This document shows, in pieces, positions 24,595-35,829 of a stretch of 64,000 nucleotides of DNA (positions within the stretch are counted from its first letter, which is position 1; the number at the start of each line of letters is the position of its first letter). The notes below the pieces were generated by a model, which was not told the origin of the DNA, searched no databases, and saw only the letters and a list, made by a program, of their open reading frames with translations. A program made the position numbers and the translations under genes. The stretch comes from Dioscorea cayenensis subsp. rotundata (taxonomy: Eukaryota; Streptophyta; Magnoliopsida; Dioscoreales; Dioscoreaceae), in NCBI RefSeq assembly GCF_009730915.1, contig NC_052474.1:903501-967500 (forward strand), written 5' to 3'.

Positions 24595-24958
24595 GGGTGT
24601 TGTTTGTTAGGATACTGGTGAAGTTATAAAAGTAATGATTCAGGTAAATCCAGACTCGATGAATTTCAATGTTATAGCAGTCTCAAATAAGGCAATGCGA
24701 AGAACCAATACAAATGATGAATTTTGGCCGTCCTATCTCTTTGCTTATAAATCAAAACCATTCAGACAAACCCCTTCATCAGTCCTCCTTGAGAAGTTTA
24801 AGTTTCTTGCAAGCACCCTGAAACTTTTTGTGTAATGGTCATCAATGATTACAAATGTGGCACATCCCTATGTTACGGAGTTATGTGGGCATATGACGCA
24901 TCGAAGCTAACTGATTAAAATAAATTACTTGCAACTTGTACTCTGTGCTTTATATTAT
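24595..24958 (+). pseudogene. Duplicate of UCH3 last exon and 3' UTR (copy 2)
   Basis: The acceptor-like GTTTGTTAG at 24610 is followed by [20 protein letters not shown], nearly the same as the authentic last exon (24277-24366). Similarity extends through the 3' UTR (GATGAATTTTGG, CTTCATCAG, ATTACAAATGTGGCACAT). The stop of the real exon is lost here, so the frame stays open to 24835 (74 residues from the acceptor) and ends in untranslated-derived sequence. It could be spliced as an alternative last exon, giving a 272-residue isoform, or it may be inert. Splice signals are plausible but expression is unknown. Confidence 0.75.
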
Positions 24959-24964
24959 ATTCAT

Positions 24965-25145
24965 AAAAGATGGATGAACTTTGGTCGTTCCCCCTTCTTA
25001 TCATTCATCAGGGTCATTTAATAGTTATACCATTATATCAATACCAACGCTCATTAATATTAATAATCATACCATATATCAATGCCATACTAAATGTGCA
25101 GAATAATTATAAATGTCGCACATCCATATTCTCTAGTCCCATACA
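24965..25145 (+). repeat. Partial third copy of the UCH3 3' UTR unit
   Basis: GATGAACTTTGGTCGTTCCC, then CATTCATCAG and AATAATTATAAATGTCGCAC at about 25103, repeat landmarks of the two upstream copies in the same order. The exon part is gone and the middle is replaced by unrelated AT-rich sequence, so this is the oldest or most damaged unit. Confidence 0.55.
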
Positions 25146-25457
25146 GACCTGATCAAAGTCCCATGTCCTGGACCTGTGATAATTTTACTAACATTTTTGC
25201 CTTAAGCTATGTTATTTTAATGTCTTAATTTCTGTGATGATGTTTTTAATTGAAAGGAGTGTTATTTTGCATAACAGCAAAGAAAAAGATGCTCAATTTC
25301 ACATAAAGAAAAGGAACAGAGGTACATAATCTCAAAGCAACCAAACACTAGACAGCATCACAAACACACACACACTCTACTCTCACAAACAGAGCAGCAG
25401 TACACATGACGATACATTATAGAAATTAAGAAAACGGTCTTCTTAATAAAGATCAGA

Positions 25458-25901
25458 TCACCCCTGCTGAGCCTGCTCAAGCCGATACTGAGCCGAGTCC
25501 TTAACCTCCCTCGCCTTCGCCGCCAGCTTCTGCCGAGCCTGATCCAGCTGGTCAGCTCCAGGCGGGTGCTTCCCGGTCAGATACCTATACATCCATGACA
25601 ACACCGACAAGCCAGCCACCCCAAATCCTCCAGAAGCCAAGAAACCCGTCACCAGTAAACACACAGCTATCGCCGCCGGAACAAGCACCGGACTAAAGAT
25701 CACCATCAGCGGCGTCGCCACCGCCAGAGCTATCACTGTCCCAGCCAACGTCAGCCCAGAGAGCAACAGCATCGATCCTCCAGCCGTCGCTGCTGTCACT
25801 GCCTTCACCACTTGGTATGACACCGGCTGCTGCTGCTGCTGCTGCGGCTGCGGCTGCTTCAGCAGCCCTCCTTGCTCCTGTCTTCTGATCAGCTCCGCCA
25901 T
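25458..25901 (-). CDS. OLE: Oleosin, low-molecular-weight type
   Basis: Intronless, 147 residues. A short polar N-terminus with a poly-Gln stretch (20-25) leads into a long uninterrupted hydrophobic hairpin (about 38-110). At its turn lies the diagnostic proline knot, [12 protein letters not shown] (Pro64, Ser70-Pro71, Pro75), which fits PX5SPX3P. The amphipathic C-terminus ([18 protein letters not shown]) lies on the droplet surface. Oleosins coat seed and pollen oil bodies, set droplet size and prevent coalescence. The short C-terminal tail, without the extra 18-residue insertion, points to the L isoform. RY and ABRE motifs just upstream support seed expression. It is convergent with UCH3, about 1.1 kb away including duplicated UCH3 sequence. 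No abnormality is seen. Confidence 0.97.
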   Translation of the reverse strand: MAELIRRQEQGGLLKQPQPQQQQQQPVSYQVVKAVTAATAGGSMLLLSGLTLAGTVIALAVATPLMVIFSPVLVPAAIAVCLLVTGFLASGGFGVAGLSVLSWMYRYLTGKHPPGADQLDQARQKLAAKAREVKDSAQYRLEQAQQG

Positions 25902-25995
25902 TGCTATGTTAATTTGGTTGTGGAGATTGGAGGTGATGAGGCTTCAGGGTGGTGTTTAAGTGGGTTCTTATTAGAGAGGGAGAGAAAGGAGAAGT

Positions 25996-26087
25996 GACGC
26001 GTGGAGTGGCACGCGCCCAAGGGCTCTCCATGCAAGCCAACACTCGTGGCTTTGCATGAAGGTGAAGTTCTCTGCGACTGACACGTG
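25996..26087 (-). promoter_or_regulatory. Seed-type promoter cluster: RY repeats, ABRE, CE3-like
   Basis: Upstream of the oleosin ATG (25901) lie two RY cores (CATGCA at 26029-26034; TGCATG at 26053-26058), a perfect ABRE/G-box ACACGTGT (CACGTG at 26082-26087) and GACGCGTG (25996-26003), similar to coupling element 3. RY plus ABRE is the known signature of ABI3/FUS3 and bZIP control of storage genes. No canonical TATA box is obvious. Confidence 0.75.
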
Positions 26088-26315
26088 TCTTCGTCGTCTT
26101 ACTAGTGACTACCTGGTTCTCTCTTTCTATGGGCCTGGTTTTCTAATACCATTTTTAATTTCTCTATTTTTTTTTTGTCTGGACCAAAAACACTTGACAG
26201 CAATGCACAATTTAATTAGAAATCTAGAGGTGAGTAGTAGTAATATTAAGTAGTAACCGATACAACAAAAGACTAGAAAAAGAAAAAGAAAAAAATAAAC
26301 ACAAACTCAAAACTT

Positions 26316-29300
26316 TTAAAAGAACTCAAAGTCCAGGTACTTCCCACCAGATTTCATGTCAGTAGCACCAACCATCTTCTTGCTACTGCTACCTACTCCA
26401 ACAACGGCTTCAGCTGCACCGAACTTGCTCGGTAGTTCAGTCTCTACAGGTCTCGGTATCTCCGGCGGAGTGCTACAGCGAATGAGAGCCCAGTTAACGC
26501 CTTCAAAGAATGGGTGTTGTTTGATCTCTGTGGCTCCTCTTTTTACACCTAAACGATGCTGTGGTTCTTTAACTAAGAGACCTCTGATCAAGTCTCTGCT
26601 TGCATAACTCGTTGATGGAGATTCCGGGAACCTGAGCTGCTGCCCAACTACATTGAACAAAGTTGCACGGTTGCCTGAACCTTTGAATGGTGTCTTTCCA
26701 TATAAGAGCTCATGCAGGAAAATACCAAATGTCCACCAATCAACAGCACTGCCATGACCTTCTCCTTTGATGATTTCAGGGGCTAAGTACTCGTGTGTAC
26801 CTACGAATGACATTGACCGAGCAGTTGTAGGCTCGGCCACGAGCTCCGGTAGGGTGGTGGATTGCTGTCCTCCGGGCTCTGTTCGCGGTTTTCTGGGTTT
26901 CTTCTTGTTTTTCTGGTTGAAGAGTTTGGGCATGAAACAGGCAGGCTGGATGCAGACTGATGAGGGCTCAATGCAGGCAGGTTGGACGCAGAATGCACTG
27001 CCACTGCTGCGTTTGGATGGGTCGGAGTTGGAGGAAGTCTTTATGAGTGTTGGAGAAACTGCACATCTTAGTGATAGATCAAAATCTGAGAGCATTATAT
27101 GACCATCATCACGGACTAGCACATTCTCTGGTTTCAGGTCTCTATAGACAACTCCAAGCATGTGCAGATACTCAAGAGCTAGCAGTACTTCAGCTGCGTA
27201 GAACCTGATTTAAAAAAAAAAAACGTTATTTAGAGTTCTTTTTGTGTTTTGTTCACTTGCTAGTACTCAATGATTATTTTTATTCTTTATGTTTCTAAAA
27301 CAATCATGGTTTGTGGTAACAATGTGGAATTATGCTTTACATAGACACTTTAAATTGCCATAGATCCTCTACCTGATATGCATATTTTAGCAGACTGATA
27401 CCTAAAACCACTTTTGTCATCTTTGAATTAATAAGATGCTATAAATGTCAATTTAGCAGCCCTCCTGTGTCATTAGCCAGACTAATACAAAGTATATCCC
27501 CATTCTAGTATGGAACTTACAGAGTGTTTATTCTTTTCTAACATTCTAGTATGGAACTTACAGAGTATTTTTTCTTTTCTAGCCTTTTAGACGCTTCTCA
27601 AGAGAAAGTGATATTTCTCCAATGCTAGTGTTGAACCAATGCATTTTACAAACAGCTTTCTAATGGCAAGTATACATCCACTAGTCTACTATCAAAGAAA
27701 TAATCATGTCTTCATGCAGTTTGCACCTATTCCCATTGATACTCTATAGAAGAGTTAGATTAGGTAGCGAATGTTTCTCTCTGACATCAAACTGTGGCAT
27801 GATTTCTCTGTGAGTCTACCAAGTCAAAGAACACTACACTGAATGCAGAACCCTTGAGTTTATACTAAAGATCAAGCACTCTAAGAATCTACAACTTATA
27901 CGTAGTATTTAGAGGCATAGTTTTACACCTACTCTGATAACAAGCTTAATAAATGCAGCGTCTGACATGTTTTATTTTTCCTCTTCATATAGCACTTTCT
28001 TTTATTTTTTATTTTTCCTCTTTGCCTTTCTTTCCTTCTTTTTAATTCTAATTGTTATCTATTTCCTATGTTCCAAAAGTGAACAGATTACTTCAAAAGG
28101 AAGGTATTCAAGAAACAAAATTTGATGAATCTCCCTCTTGAAGAAATCATCAACCAGTCAAAATTTTGCTTGAGCGGATTAAGGGATGATCCTGACAGGA
28201 AGAAGGCAAACATGATGGTTCATCAAATTACCCCTAAAACAGGACTTATTGAAATAATAGTAAAGCCAAATCAAAGTAGAAAATCCCTTGGGTTATAAAT
28301 TACCTTGCTGCATACTCGGAGAAGTGCTTCCCTGGCTGCCTCTGCCTCAAAGTGTGCAAATCGCCACCAGGACAGAATTCCATGACCAAACAAGAGAACC
28401 TATCAGTCTCAAAGTGTGTATACAAAGTCGGCAGAAACGGATGATCAAGGAGCTGGAGAATTTCCCTTTCAGTCTGCGCTCTCATGAGCTTCTTCCTGCT
28501 AGCCAATGATGCTTTGTCCATCACTTTCATAGCAAAATAGCATCTAGTGCCAGTCAACTCTGAGAGATACACACTGCCAATGTCACCGCATCCTAGCCGT
28601 TTGAGCAACCGAAAATGGCTCATCCCCAGTAAACCATCCCTAGCTCGGACAGCGAGAATGGCCTTCCATCTCGGATCATTTCCCTTGTGTGGCTTGTTAG
28701 CGCTGCCAGTAATATTACTCCAATTACTATCATCGCTGAGGCCACTACTGTCACTTGCTCTGCTCATGCTGGTCTTTGCACTTTCTAGTGAATCCCCCCG
28801 GACACTACCCTTGGCACTCTCGCAGTTCCTTTCCACACTAAGCATACCATCACTTGTCATGCAATCACTCCGGTAAGTGCTTGTGCAGCTATTCACTATA
28901 CTCATGGCAGTCGCCACACCGATGCTATCAATGCTACTATGAGGACTCACATTGCCGCTTGGTGGCAGGGAAGCATCCCATACACACTCTTTCTCTTCAG
29001 TATCATGTGGTGGAAATGAACCATCCATGTTCTGTGATGACCGCGGAACAGAGAAGGGAGAAGAAATCACACCCGGAGGATTAGGCTCGTCAACTGATGT
29101 TTCCATCGGTGAGATGACTACGCTTGGTTTCACAGCCGGAACCCCAATTGAGAGATCATCAATGAAAGGGCCTTTAACAGAAATTCCCTTCACCAAACAC
29201 CCTGCTTCAGGTTTCTTTTCATCTAATGTGACATAGACCGTGCTCATCAGATCAGTGTCCACAGGTTCCGGAGGATGACTGGCACCATTGAACGAACTGC

Positions 29301-29439
29301 ATCCAACATCTTCAAAAGAGTCAGTGCTCCTGAAGCTACCTGGCTCTGGTGACACTTCCTTTGTTTCTTGGGAAGAGCTCTTTCCTTTCCATGAATTCAC
29401 TAGTAAAATTGCATCCGAAATTCTGTGTTTTCTGACCAC
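26316..29439 (-). CDS. D6PKL: D6PK-like AGCVIII serine/threonine protein kinase
   Basis: Two clear exons (28304-29439 and 26316-27204) join in phase AG|G across a 1.1-kb intron. The kinase domain shows the glycine loop [28 protein letters not shown] and the AGCVIII hallmark SDFDLSL (DFD instead of DFG). It also has the long insertion before the activation loop with Cys-rich [29 protein letters not shown] and a C-terminal PDK1-docking end FEFF. Close relatives phosphorylate PIN auxin carriers at the plasma membrane. The Ser-rich N-terminus is long (about 270 residues). The frame opens with GTG at 29439, so the first in-frame ATG is 29247 (610 residues). An overlapping frame upstream, beginning MDMVPESKLRVERLP at 29545, looks like genuine protein but lies one base out of register. 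The exact N-terminus is therefore uncertain. Confidence 0.9.
27501..27582. repeat. Tandem 41-bp duplication in the kinase intron
   Basis: CATTCTAGTATGGAACTTAC begins at 27501 and again at 27542. Both copies run on through AGAGT and a T-rich end. Confidence 0.9.
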
Positions 29440-29545
29440 TGAGAAATTCTCCTTTCATTTTCAAAGTGCTCCCTCGCAAATCCGACACTGGATCAACAAC
29501 AGGGAGCCTCTCCACCCGCAACTTGGACTCGGGAACCATATCCAT
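29336..29545 (-). pseudogene. Out-of-frame N-terminal segment of the kinase gene
   Basis: From the ATG at about 29545 a frame encodes MDMVPESKLRVERLPVVDPV and continues with [17 protein letters not shown] before stopping near 29336. It overlaps the kinase frame by about 100 bases. The composition looks like a real kinase N-terminus, and the kinase frame has no upstream ATG, so one net base of shift near 29390-29440 would unite them. Alternatives are a 70-codon upstream ORF or an unrecognised small intron; no acceptable GT-AG pair was found between the frames. Confidence 0.45.
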
Positions 29546-30560
29546 CTTCCACAAACCTTTAGCATTACCTAGACTCCCAGCAGTAGTACAATGTGATGCC
29601 AAAAGGCACAAACAAAGCAACTACCTTCAATCAAGAAATCCAGAAATTGCAAAGAATTAAAGCAGCCAAATTGTTTGAATTTGAGGCTGTTTCCTCTTCT
29701 CCACTCATAAACTAAGAGATCCCCCAGATAATGCCTTCCAACCTTTGCATTGCATAGTACACCTTTATGATTAGTAGAATGGAAACAACACACAAGCTAA
29801 GAACAGAACAGTAGTGTGTCCCTTTCTCTTCTTTCCATAAACCTACATAAGACCCAATGAAAACACTCATCAAACCAAGTTGAGCAACTCTTAATACCAG
29901 TACAAACACTATAATCACAAAGATCTTCCGTATAATCACCAGAATATCTCTTAATCCTCAACCTAATCAGAAGCGAAATTCCAAACAAAAATCGAATTTT
30001 TTTTCTAGAAAAACAAAAACGCACCAGCTAAATCATATAAATCCACAAGGAAACAAAGAAAGCACTCAAATTTAACACCAATCAAAACCGTAAAAACCCC
30101 CAAATTAAAGAAAAAGGAAACAAACAAATTAAATATCAAAACACAAGAACCCCAACTCCTTTCCCGCCCTCAAACCCACATTCTCACCTCATCCCAACCC
30201 CCACACTCCATCAAAACCAAAATCATGAAGAAAAAAAAACACAGAGATCACAGAAGAGAAAACCAAACCCAAAAAAAAAATCACAAGAGCTATGAACAAA
30301 CAAGAAGGCGCACCTTCCGCAGAGGAGGAACCAAAGAAGGAGCTCGAGATCCAGAGCTAGCTCAAGGATTTCTGGAGCTCGATCTAGGGCTTCCCACAAC
30401 TCCCAAACCCCAATCCCTAGATCCGCCGGTGTCCCACTTCCCCTCTCTCTCTCCTTCTCTGGAGAATAGAAGGGAAAAAAAAAAGAAAGCAAAGAGAGAG
30501 AATGCTAGTGGCGCAAAAGAGTGTTGTTTAGAGAGAGAGAGAGAGCAAGAGGAACAGCAG
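29546..30560 (-). other. 5' UTR / leader region of the kinase gene
   Basis: CT/GA-rich sequence with a GA microsatellite (30531-30544) suggests the leader and transcription start of the minus-strand kinase lie near 30500-30560, possibly with a leader intron ending near 29570. The open frames here (30223-30647) are low-complexity shadows. Confidence 0.4.
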
Positions 30561-30879
30561 CAACTAAAATTAAAATTCCTCTTTTACTTTTTTTTTTCTT
30601 TTTTTAAAAATTTAATTTTGTTTATCTACTCATCTTTATCTATTTAATAATAATTTTCCATTTTTTTAATCTTTTTATTTTTCCCTCTTTTGCTTTTCAG
30701 ATTTTCAGACACTATCTTTACTCAACTCAACTGTAGATTTTTCTTCTTTTGCATTTACACCCCTGAACAAAAAAAAATGAATAAGATTAATAATTATCTA
30801 CTTTCTTAAGGGGTAATGTGTGAATAAACAAATTAATAGATTAATAAATTTATAACAAAAAAGGGAGGAAAAGCAAAAG

Positions 30880-31060
30880 AAGAACGTGGGGCCCACAGTG
30901 TGCCCCGTTAGCGGCACAAATGGCCCACAAGTCGCTGTCGAGCCTGGGCTAATGGGCCCGTTTGGCCCGTACGGCGGTCGTTGTGGGGTTGACCACCGTC
31001 CGATGGTGATCGGACGGCTGAGCTGCCGGTCTTCGTCTGCGCAAGGGGACAAAAGCGTCA
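30880..31060 (-). promoter_or_regulatory. GC-rich island with site II/TCP-type motifs upstream of the kinase
   Basis: In otherwise AT-rich DNA, about 180 bases are GC-rich and packed with GGCCCA/TGGGCC motifs: the palindrome GTGGGGCCCAC (30886-30896), TGGCCCAC near 30919, ATGGGCCCG near 30953 and TTGGCCCG near 30962. TCP factors bind such sites. It lies about 350-500 bases upstream of the inferred kinase transcription start, so it is probably its distal promoter. Confidence 0.5.
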
Positions 31061-31099
31061 TTTCGTATGCACTGTCCTATTTGCCTCAGTAAACGGCAA

Positions 31100-34000
31100 A
31101 GTATCGTGTGTGTCTCTTTATTAGAGGTGCGGTGATATGAATGTAGGACATTAATGGAGGTTAATTAAGTAAATTCCTGTGTGCGGTGTACACGTGTGAC
31201 GGCCCTTACCGTTCATTAAATGATGATCACGCAGATGGAGATCACTACAAACTCACATCACGAGAAGATTTGGTCTTGTGTTATTATAAGGTTCTCAGGT
31301 TGACTCTAGTCATGGACTTATGTGTGAAAGTAATGACAAACATTGTGTATCACGTCTTTGGATTTCTTTCTGTCTTAATTTCTCACTTTATTATTATTAT
31401 TATTATTATTATTTAGAATTTTTCACATTTTTTTCCCAAGATTATATTTGTATTTATTTAAAGTAAATGATGATATTGTTAAACATAATATAAGGATAAG
31501 AAGGACAGTGATAGCTTCTTTTCTATTAAACATCACTATTTTGAAAATGATCGTTTTTGTTTTTTATAAATAAAATAAATTCATAATTGATAGATGTGGT
31601 GTCTGATTCAGTATGGACAGACAACGCAAGTCATTATCAGTTATACACTATATTTAAAAAACGTTTATTTCAAAACTATGTACATTTTTTTAATTATTTA
31701 TCAAAACATATATATTTTGAATAACTACAAATTTTTACCAACAACCTCTTAACATATAAGTACTAGGGTTCTTTTTATAAAATTATCATTTTGAGAAGAC
31801 CCAGAATCGAAATTTACGTAAGATAAGGGCACGATGTTATTGAACTTGCGGATGAGCTTCACATTAGTGTTTACTCATGATTATTAACTTAAAATGGGAG
31901 TGCTCGTCATCTAGTGTAAAAAAAAAAAACTATATTTTTGCTGATAAGTATAATTTTAAACGTGCAAATGCTAGTAGAGAAATAATCAAACCAATAATCT
32001 CATGTCTTTGCTGAAGAAGCTAGTTTGAACTTTAGCTCATGTGGATTGAGAGTAAAAGTGTATTGAGAAAAATATCTTAATATTTATATATGCCTCTAAC
32101 ATGATTTGTCCGCTTTATCAAATGTGTATATTTTATTCGGATTTGAATATGTGTAAATTAACTGATGAATTTGGTCTGGACTTACCTGAGTAAATAATTT
32201 TGAGTGTAAATTAAACATATATATTAGAAAAGAGTTTTTTTTAAAGACTTTTAGCATCTTGTTTAGACTAATTTTCTGAAGCTATAGGTGGGTGAAAAGA
32301 AAAAAAAAACATGTAGATTGATATAACAATAATATCATGAAGTGTTTAAATTGATTGATCATAATTACAATAAGTGAGACTATATATGCCCAAATGGACC
32401 ACACTAGTTTGTGTAGTAGTAATGGATCCATGAGTAAAGATCTCTACCCAATTGTCTTCTTGATTGGATGAGGATGATAACATAAAATGGTGTTACAAAA
32501 CTTACAATAGCCAAAGACCAAGAAATAAAGCTCGGATACCAAGAATGGATCTAGCTAGTCCATATCGTGCTTAAATGATTAGCTATGGATCTTGACATCC
32601 ATATCTATTTTTTAATTAAATTAGGTTTTAATTAAATATTAAACCCTTTAAAAAAAAATATATAGGGATCTTCCTATTCAAAACCTAACAAAAACACCCA
32701 CTTTGCTTTGCTTTTTTCAATTGTAGGGCAGAGAGTGTGGCATAGTCATAGTGAGGCTTTTGAAAACAAATGAGAGAAAGATAAAAATTATAAATACACT
32801 GGAATTAGAGAAAGTAGTGTTCTTTTGAGTTTTTCCAATGATTCCCTTCTCTTTCTTTTTGTCTGTTAAAGCCTGTGGTGGTGGTGGTGGTGGTGATGGT
32901 GGTGTTTGCTAGTGGTGGCCCTTATGACTGCCACTCCACTGAATGAATGGAGAGGATATGGGACCTCTTTTGAAGGGAACTGGAACTAATCTTATTCTTG
33001 TCTTGGTGTTGGTTCTAGTGGTTAAAGTGAGATAAGGATTTAATTATTACTCTTTAATTTTTATTTTAATGCCAAATTAAATTTCATAATTCTTTATATT
33101 AAAATATAAGAAGCTAGTCAAAATATGATTGATACTTTGCCTACATTTTTCTTGTTTTGTGGATATGTTTGTTTAATAATAGCTAATGTTTCCGAGTAGA
33201 TTAAAAATAAAAAATATAATATATATATATATACATTAAAAAAGCTGAGTTGTTAATAATAATAATAATAATAATAATTTATGCTCTTATTATTTTATTT
33301 TATTTATTTTATTTTATTTTATTTTATTTAATTAGTAGCCGTACTATTCAACAGGCATCCATGATGGCTAAATTTCAGCTGAGATGGGCCCATTGGAATA
33401 GCTTAAAAGTAAAAGATTTTGATTGGGCGGGAGTGTGGGCCATGTTTGTCGGGGAATAAGCCTCGTTTCAAGTACACCATATTCATATATATATATATAT
33501 ATAAATATAATTCTCTCCTCGTTTCCCATTTTTCATGGACTCTTGCTCAAAGCCTCAAACAAGCAAACTTTTTCATGTTTATTTTAAGGATGTATCCATA
33601 ATCCATTCAATGTATTTGTATGAAATAATTTTCAGCTGATGATGATGATGATGTTCATGCCTTCAATCTTCCAAGTGTATTCCCACCTATGATCTATCAT
33701 AGCAGTGAAGTAATTAAATAATTAATTGGCTTATAATTTCATTGAAGCTGTTATTTTATCTATTAACCAGAACAAAAAAAAAAAAAAAAGAAAAATACAT
33801 ACATATGTGCATGTTTGATACTTTAAGAAAAAACAAAAGAAACAAAAGAATAAGAATTCATATGATAAGTCATTGTCTATGGGCATTTGCAGTGCATCAC
33901 AGGTTGTTTGTTTGTTCCCTCTTTCACCATTAAATTAATTAAGCAAGGTAGCTAGAATGAAGACAAAATGACTAAGTGGGATGAGAGTGACCTTGTTCTA

Positions 34001-34909
34001 AAGATTCTTATTCTTTGTTTGGCCTTTGTTTTACCACCTCTACCTTCACTTCACACATGATTAATCTTGTACTTAGGATTTAGTTCTAACCAAATTTCAT
34101 AGAGTACTAAAATTTATGCATATATAACATGAAGTAATTTGAATAACTAAAACATTAACTTTTTAAGCTCACTTGGCATAAAGACTATTTTCGACATTTA
34201 ACACACTATGACTATGACAATAGTTCCAATCTAAATCTTTTTGCATGATTAATGATTATGTTTTTGTTAGAAACAATTGATTTAAATCTAAATTTAAATC
34301 AATCTTATTCTAGAATTCTAAGATAAATGGGTTTTAAATTAACAATATTAGTTGCATGAATAGACACCACCAAGGTTTGAGTTTGGTATACTCATCTCTT
34401 TTAAGCCCCACTTGTTTGTTTAATGGTTTTGTTTTCTTTGTTGATGTTGTTTGTAATGTTATTTCATGCACCCCATTAATTCTGCAAAACTTTTGTTTAT
34501 ATAAACCAAAGCTCTCAAATCAAACGCCAAGATGTGTATTCATGTCACTGATGAGCTAAAACATTATTATCCATGGCCCAAAATCTGAGCTCAAGACAAT
34601 GAACCGATTCAGCCTGTTAATAAATAAATAATTATTATTTTTTTCATTTCAACACTAATTTAATCAAAATTTTAGGCATGATCTCTAAACCTGTATCTAA
34701 TTTGATAATATATTCATGTAATTAAGTGCTTTAATTGTTAACAGTTTAATCACAATTCATATGGTTACCAAATTTTTTTTTTTTTATAAACTAGATAAAT
34801 CACAATTTTATTAAAAGCAATAAATATCTAGTTACACCAGTTAAGAAAATTATTTTTATTAGGTGATCTTAATTTTAATACCAACTCAAATTTCCATTTT
34901 TAAAATTTT
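31100..34909. other. Long AT-rich intergenic region
   Basis: No gene can be supported. There are microsatellites of ATT (31390-31413), GGT (about 32876-32905), AAT (33256-33280) and TTTTA (33286-33330), and short TA runs. Open frames at 33250-33601, 33742-33933 and 34356-34559 have no motif. Confidence 0.55.
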
Positions 34910-35829
34910 AAAAAATATATGAGGATCTTTAATTTCCTGCGTGGATATGAGATTCCTTGGAAGCTCTCGCGATGGCTCTGGTGGTGCTTACGATGGTCAT
35001 GGTAGCTCTCGGTACTTTTCGCGGAGGAGCTCGTGGGGGTTACCGTGGTGGATCTAGAAGGGGTGCTCGTTCTTTCGCTGCAAACTCTGGATCCTCTAGG
35101 CCGGATCTTACCACTAACCCACAATATTCTTCCGCCTGTCTGGATTTCAAAGTTTCCCCAGTGAGGGAAGGCGTATCTTATGCTGCTGCTGTGGCACATT
35201 CGCCTCCGCCTTTTGGAGGCCAATCCTTCTTCTCTCATTGTCCCCCTGCCGCAGTCAACCTACTGACGTTGCCGTCACGGATTCCCGAAGTTTGTAAAAA
35301 TGCCTTAGACACGGCCATAAACTCGAGGATTGTAGACATCTACTCACTTGTAGGGTCGCTACTGAGTCGGTCATCTTGCTATCAGTGCCCGCTTTCGCTC
35401 TTCTCCACATTATCCTGACACCAAGAAAGCTAGAATCAGATCCAAAAACTTTCCTCCGGCCAACTCCTCGGAACTCAAGCCCCTTCTTCATGTTCCGATC
35501 GGATCTTCTTCTTCTTCTTATCGCGTTTCGTTGCCCATCACCGAGCCATCCTTAAATCCAAGGATGATCTCAAAAAAAATGATCATTATTCGTAATATCT
35601 GGCAATGCAAGTGTGAAGTCTCTCCATGACTGTCTTCCACAATGCCTCGGCAGCGCCCTTTGTGAACATATCACTCCTTTTGCAGACGATTTTGTCCTTA
35701 CAATGGCATCAGCTAGAGATGCCACCGCGGTTGTTAAGAGAAGTCCTTTGTCTCTGAACACATCTCTTGGCCATTGCAAAATTAGCTTCTCTCTCTGGAC
35801 GGCCGAGTTTGGTTCGCGACGCTGCTTTC

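Noticed and set aside
30223-30647. Lys/Arg/Glu-rich open frame
   Set aside because: A translation of A- and GA-rich leader DNA of the kinase gene.
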